Assembly (NCBI RefSeq): GCF_032854445.1
Contig: NC_088302.1
Location: 372,001 to 436,000 of the forward strand
Source of the DNA: Liolophura sinensis
Taxonomy: Eukaryota > Mollusca > Polyplacophora > Chitonida > Chitonidae
Reading direction: 5' to 3'
DNA length: 64,000 bases
Positions 59,301 to 64,000 of the stretch are shown piece after piece. The notes under the pieces were generated by a model. It was not told the origin of the DNA, did no database searches, and worked only from the letters and a program-made list of their open reading frames with translations. A program made the translations under genes and the position numbers. Position 1 is the first letter of the stretch; each line of letters starts with the position of its first letter.

Positions 59301-61961
59301 TAGCCTGGAGAGACTGGATCTGTCAGGGAATGAGCTATGTCAGCTGTATGCTCTGGCCAGGAACATGTGGTATATTAGCTTGTTGTTTACAGGTTTGTCT
59401 GAGTTGGGCTGTATTGGGGAGTGCTCTAGCCTTGAGAGACTGGATCTGTCAGGGAATGAGCTATGTCAGCTCTATGCTCTGGCCAGGAACATGTGGTATA
59501 CTAGCTTGTTGTTTACAGGTTTGTCTGAGTTGGGCTGTATTGGGGAGTGCTCTAGCCTGGAGAGACTGGATCTGTCAGGGAATGAGCTATGTCAGCTGTA
59601 TGCTCTGGCCAGGAACATGTGGTATATTAGCTTGTTGTTTACAGGTTTGTCTGAGTTGGGCTGTATTGGGGAGTGCTCTAGCCTGGAGAGACTGGATCTG
59701 TCAGGGAATGAGCTATGTCAGCTCTATGCTCTGGCCAGCCTGGTCAACTTGTCTTCACTCAACCTCACATCCAACAGAATCTCTAGTCTGGGTAAAGTCC
59801 TCTTTTTACTATATACATATATTACTATATGTACTGCTGTAAAAGTTACCTGTTAACTAGAGACAGAAAATTAAAACAAAAGTTCGGCTTAATTTATGTC
59901 ATGGATTGAACACAATGTAAACCATTGTGACAGTATTAAAGCATTACAACAACATTTGCTGGGTTTTTAAATGATTGATTCAATATCACTGGCTTTTCAT
60001 CCAAATAGCTGAGGCATTTAGCTCAGGTTGCAGATGAAAATGTGTGTTTCACATGTGGGGAAGTTTATCAGTTAAATGTAATTGCTGGCTGCTGGTTTGT
60101 GTGTGCACTCAGGCTTCCTGCAGATGTGAAGTGCACATTGTGGGGAAGTTCATCAATTACATGTAATTGCTGGCTGCTGGTTTGTGTGTGCACTCAGGCT
60201 TCCTCCGCCTGTGAAGCACACATTGTGGGGAAGTTCATCAGTTACACGTGATCGCTGGCTGCTGGTTTATTGTGTGCACTCAGGCTTCCTCCGCCTGTGA
60301 AGCACACATTGTGGCAAAGTTCATCAGTTACACGTGATCGCTGGCTGCTGGTTTGTGTGTGCACTCAAACTTTCTCCACCTGTGAAGCACACATTGTGGA
60401 AAAGTTCATAAGTTACATGTGATCACTGGCTGCTGGTTTGTGTGTGCACTCATACTTCCTCCACCTGTGAAGCACACATTGTGGCAAAGTTCATCAGTTA
60501 CATGTGATCACTGGCTGCTGGTTTGTGTGTGCACTCAAACTTTCTCCACCTGTGAAGCACACATTGTGGAAAAGTTCATCAGTTACATGTGATCACTGGC
60601 TGCTGGTTTGTGTGTGCACTCATACTTCCTCCACCTGTAAAGCACACATTGAAGGGAAGTTCATCAGGTACATGTGATCACTGGCTGCTGGTTTGATGTG
60701 TGCACTCAGGCTTCCTCCACCTGTGAAGCACACATTGTGGCAAAGTTCATCAGTTACACGTGATCGCTGGCTGCTGGTTTATTGTGTGCACTCAGGCTTC
60801 CTCCACCTGTGAAGCACACATTGTGGAAAAGTTCATCAGGTACATGTGATCACTGGCTGCTGGTTTGTTGTGTGCACTCAGGCATCCTGCAAATGTGAAG
60901 CACACATTGTAGAATAAGTCAGATATTCTTCAGAAAAATGTGGAGGATTAATGAACTTGTACCATTTCTCCATAAACAATATCGTTGACACACAAGAAAT
61001 AAGTTTTGTGGGCTTGTGGGCAGTGTACCTGTAGTTATTGCATCTTTTAATCATGTAACTTGTTTTTCATTGTTATGTGTAAATTGTACAAGTTTATAAA
61101 GTTTAGCTCCATATGAATCAGAGTTGGTTTGAAAACGCAGTGGCATAATATTAGTTTTATTTTGTTGCGCAATCAGCTTTTCAAAAGCTTACTACCAGTT
61201 CCTGTAAATGTTAGCAAACCAAAAAAAGAAGGAATGTTTATTAAGAGATGAAGTGTAGTGTTTGGGTTGAGTAGACCCTGTTAAATATGATTATTTGTCA
61301 TAACTGGAGTGTGTATTTCTACTGTGTCATGTTTCAGAAGGTTTACAGGCCCTGGACAGTTTGCAGATTCTGAATGTGTCTGGTAATAACATCAGAAGGT
61401 CAGTGACTCAGTCTGTCACATTCACATGATACTACATCAGATAGGGGATTATCAACACTAAAGTAAATGTTAAAAATGCCCGTAAAACTTTTCCCATGTA
61501 ACTATGTACATCTCCCTGCTGAATAATATGAGTACAGCAGAGAGATTAGTGGATATAACAAACCTAAAGCTGTAAGTGGTTTACCGTTAATCTCAGATAA
61601 AGTCTCACATGATTTGTCGACTATGTACTCCATGGTGAGTTACAGGCAGTGAAAAATTCCAGGGAATTTTCTGGTGAGTTACTGTTTGTTAAAAGTTTTA
61701 ACAGGAGAAAGGTTTATAATGTAATTTTTTTTTTCATTTGAGTTGTTGAGGATGTACTTGATGATGTATAATGATGTATACACCTCTGTATGTGATTGCT
61801 GTTGTTTAGTGTGGATGGTTTACGATATGTGAGTGGTCTGGAGAAGCTAAGGGAGCTACGGCTAAAAGACAGTCTCAAAGGCCTTACTAACCCGATCTGC
61901 TCACAACCTTTGTACAAGTCAGAGGTCAAGGCCATGTTCCCAGATCTACTCTCACTTGATG
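56338..61961 (+). CDS. LRRC61: Leucine-rich repeat-containing protein 61 (LRRC61), coding exons 1-5; 3' end beyond the window
   Basis: Small leucine-rich-repeat protein of poorly known function. Exons: 56338-56353, 57195-57281, 59645-59791 (or an earlier acceptor), 61338-61398, 61810-61961, with phases matching throughout. The product reads MSLSS..., LKARSGEFDVESIHSLSLRD, GLSELGCIGECSSLERLDLS, ASLVNLSSLNLTSNRISSL, GLQALDSLQILNVSGNNIR, and YVSGLEKLRELRLKDSLKG, then PDLLSLDG. This follows the order in vertebrate LRRC61 (LKSRTGEF..., DLGCLGEC, WLDLSGN, LRLRDPLARLSNPLC). About 155 residues are present of roughly 260 in the human protein. The start of exon 3 with its acceptor is tandemly repeated six times upstream, so the true exon 3 start is uncertain. 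The last donor is followed at once by a minisatellite running out of the window. Confidence 0.9.
57195..57281 (+). CDS. LRRC61: LRRC61 coding exon 2
   Basis: Acceptor GTGTTTTAG, donor GTGAGT, phase 1 at both ends. Encodes RRVTRMMLKARSGEFDVESI and HSLSLRDM. If exon 1 is wrong, translation could begin at the internal Met pair. Confidence 0.85.
57765..58420. repeat. Minisatellite, about 71-bp unit, 9 copies, ending in a G-run
   Basis: Unit GACATTACATCATGATAATG, ACGTGGCTCTGTGCCATGGC and ACATGAGG... . Each unit has the palindrome ATCATGAT and a TGACGTGG motif. Lies in LRRC61 intron 2. Confidence 0.94.
58418..58438 (+). other. G-rich run (possible G-quadruplex)
   Basis: Seven Gs, T, four Gs... 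ending in nine or more Gs, at the end of the 71-bp array. Sequence is compatible with a quadruplex; formation is inference. Confidence 0.45.
58618..58890 (-). mobile_element. Full-length tRNA-derived SINE (reference copy for the window)
   Basis: Reading on the minus strand: head CCGTGGCTCAGTCGGTTAGC (A box), B-box-like GAGTTCAAGTCC, conserved core with CCACCATAATGCTGGCCGCC, GTCGTATAAGT, GGCGTAAAACACCAATCAAA, and an (AAAT)n tail. No coding capacity, so it depends on a LINE. Similar SINEs are known from molluscs. Confidence 0.93.
59010..59733 (+). repeat. Six-copy 126-bp tandem repeat carrying an LRRC61 splice acceptor and exon start
   Basis: Each unit holds about 32 nt of intron end (GCTTGTTGTTTACAG at its 3' side) and about 94 nt of exon 3. 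Exon-like starts are at 59026, 59141, 59267, 59393, 59519 and 59645. Units 2-6 are nearly identical. Unit 1 lacks 11 nt, so its acceptor would lead to an early stop. The period is 42 codons, which keeps the frame. Confidence 0.95.
59645..59791 (+). CDS. LRRC61: LRRC61 coding exon 3 (last of six candidate acceptors)
   Basis: Encodes LSELGCIGECSSLERLDLSG and NELCQLYALASLVNLSSLNL, two leucine-rich repeats. Acceptor TTGTTTACAG, donor GTAAAG. Acceptors at 59141, 59267, 59393 and 59519 would extend it in frame. Confidence 0.85.
60040..60910. repeat. Minisatellite, about 84-bp unit, about 10 copies, LRRC61 intron 3
   Basis: Unit GTGAAGCACACATTGTGGGG, AAGTTCATCAGTTACATGTG, ATCACTGGCTGCTGGTTTGT, GTGTGCACTCAGGCTTCCTC plus CACCT. 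Two main variants alternate. Confidence 0.94.
61338..61398 (+). CDS. LRRC61: LRRC61 coding exon 4
   Basis: One leucine-rich repeat, EGLQALDSLQILNVSGNNIR. Acceptor GTTTCAG, donor GTCAGT, phase 1 to phase 2. Confidence 0.88.
61810..61961 (+). CDS. LRRC61: LRRC61 coding exon 5
   Basis: Encodes VDGLRYVSGLEKLRELRLKD and SLKGLTNPICSQPLYKSEVK, then AMFPDLLSLDG. This is the capping region of the LRR fold. Acceptor TGTTTAG, donor GTACGT, ends in phase 1. Confidence 0.9.
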
Positions 61962-61964
61962 GTA

Positions 61965-64000
61965 CGTGTGGTACATATATAATATTCCATCATCCATGAG
62001 GATTTGTGTTATGTACATACATGTATATGATATCACATCATCCATGAGGTTTTGTGTTATGTACATACATGTATATGATATCACATCATCCATGAGGTTT
62101 TGTATTATGTATATGATATCACATCATCTATGAGGTTGTGTGTTGTGTACATACATTTATATGGTATCACATCATCCATGAGGTTTTGTGTTATGTACAT
62201 GCATGTATATGATAACACGTCAGCCATGAGGTTGTGTGTTATGTACATACATTTATATGATGTCACATCATCCATGAGGTTTTGTATTATGTATATGATA
62301 TCACATCATCTATGAGGTTGTGTGTTGTGTACATACATTTATATGGTATCACATCATCTATGAGGTTGTGTGTTATGTACATACATTTATGTGATATCAC
62401 ATCATCCATGAGGTTTTGTATTATGTACATGTATATGATATCACATCATCTATGAGGTTGTGTGTTGTGTACATACATTTATATGGTATCACATCATCTA
62501 TGAGGTTGTGTGTTATGTACATACATTTATGTGATATCACATCATCCATGAGGTTTTGTATTGTGTACATACATGTATATGATATCACATCATCCATGAG
62601 GTTGTATGTTATGTACATACGTTTATATGATATCACATCATCCATGAGGTTTTGTATTATGTATATGATATCACATCATCTATGAGGTTGTGTGTTGTGT
62701 ACATACATTTATATGGTATCACATCATCTATGAGGTTGTGTGTTAGGTACATACATTTATGTGATATCACATCATCCATGAGGTTTTGTATTATGTACAT
62801 GTATATGATATCACATCATCTATGAGGTTGTGTGTTGTGTACATACATTTATGTGGTATCACATCATCTATGAGGTTGTGTGTTATGTACATACATTTAT
62901 ATGATATCACATCATCCATGAGGTTTTGTATTATGTATATGATATCACATCATCTATGATGTTGTGTGTTGTGTACATACATTTATATGGTATCACATCA
63001 TATATGAGGTTGTGTGTTGTGTACATACATTTATATGGCATCACATCATATATGAGGTTGTGTGTTATGTACATACATTTATGTGATATCACATCGTCTA
63101 TGAGGTTTTGTGTTATGTACATACATTTATATATCACATCATCTATGAGGTTGTGTGTTATGTACATACATTTATGTGATATCACATCGTCTATGAGGTT
63201 TTGTGTTATGTACATACATTTATATGGTATCACATCATCTATGAGGTTGTGTGTTATGTACATACATTTATGTGATATCACATCATCCATGAGGTTTTGT
63301 ATTATGTACATGTATATGATATCACATCATCTATGAGGTTGTGTGTTGTGTACATACATTTATATGATATCACATCATCCATGAGGTTTTGTATTATGTA
63401 TATGATATCACATCATCTATGAGGTTGTGTGTTGTGTACATACATTTATATGGTATCACATCATCCATGAGGTTTTGTATTATGTACATGTATATGATAT
63501 CACATCATCTATGAGGTTGTGTGTTATGTACATACATTTATATGATATCACATCATCCATGAGGTTTTGTATTATGTATATGATATCACATCATCTATGA
63601 GGTTGTGTGTTGTGTACATACATTTATATGGTATCACATCATCTATGAGGTTGTGTGTTATGTACATACATTTATGTGAAATCACGTCGTCAATGAGGTT
63701 TTGTGTTATGTACATACATTTATATGATATCACATCATCCATGAGGTTTTGTATTATGTATATGATATCACATCATCTATGATGTTGTGTGTTGTGTACA
63801 TACATTTATATGGTATCACATCATATATGAGGTTGTGTGTTGTGTACATACATTTATATGGCATCACATCATATATGAGGTTGTGTGTTATGTACATACA
63901 TTTATGTGATATCACATCGTCTATGAGGTTTTGTGTTATGTACATACATTTATATATCACATCATCTATGAGGTTGTGTGTTATGTACATACATTTATGT
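61965..64000. repeat. Minisatellite, 48-bp unit with a 36-bp variant, over 40 copies, runs off the window
   Basis: Unit GTTTTGTGTTATGTACATAC, ATGTATATGATATCACATCA plus TCCATGAG. Starts a few bases after the LRRC61 exon 5 donor. Long and short units and GTTGTG/GTTTTG variants form higher-order blocks. Frames of up to 136 codons are artefacts. Confidence 0.95.

Overview
This is animal nuclear DNA, most likely from a mollusc and probably a bivalve. The genes are interrupted by GT-AG introns. The intergenic DNA is AT-rich and holds tRNA-derived SINEs of a type familiar from molluscan genomes, and more than a quarter of the window is minisatellite. There is no prokaryotic gene organisation. The phylum call is inference from the repeats; no species can be named.

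Four conserved host genes could be assembled exon by exon, with reading phases that agree at every junction. (1) Fructose-1,6-bisphosphatase, minus strand: coding exons 1 and 2 lie at 9083-9246 and 7590-7752, and the rest lies beyond the left edge. (2) A complete sodium/glucose-cotransporter-type SLC5A gene, minus strand: 15 coding exons from 34828 down to 13395, 661 codons. (3) A complete calcium- and integrin-binding protein gene of the CIB2/CIB3 type, minus strand: 7 coding exons from 56105 down to 43769, 189 codons. (4) LRRC61, plus strand: coding exons 1 to 5 from 56338 to 61961, with the 3' end beyond the right edge. CIB and LRRC61 are head to head across 232 bp that holds a CTCF-like motif and a CCAAT box. 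A possible intronless gene (218 codons, histidine-rich, internally repeated) lies inside CIB intron 1 on the same strand.

Layout: 1-7589 is FBP intron 2 (minisatellites and SINE pieces). 7590-9246 holds the FBP 5' exons. 9247-13394 is intergenic, with a satellite made from a SINE head. 13395-34828 is SLC5A, with large introns full of arrays. 34829-43768 is intergenic with decayed retroelement pieces, and its right part may be the CIB 3' UTR. 43769-56105 is CIB, whose intron 1 holds a 3.5-kb 76-bp array and the nested ORF. 56338-64000 is LRRC61.

The most unusual feature is how the minisatellites relate to exon boundaries. Several arrays begin exactly at, or copy, a splice junction. The SLC5A exon 12 donor plus 20 nt of exon is repeated about 28 times. 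The SLC5A exon 1 donor is repeated about 2.5 times. The CIB exon 2 acceptor tract resembles its 76-bp array unit. An LRRC61 exon start with its acceptor is repeated six times at a frame-preserving 126-bp period, so the number of leucine-rich repeats could depend on which acceptor is used. Almost all long open reading frames in the window are by-products of such arrays and not genes.
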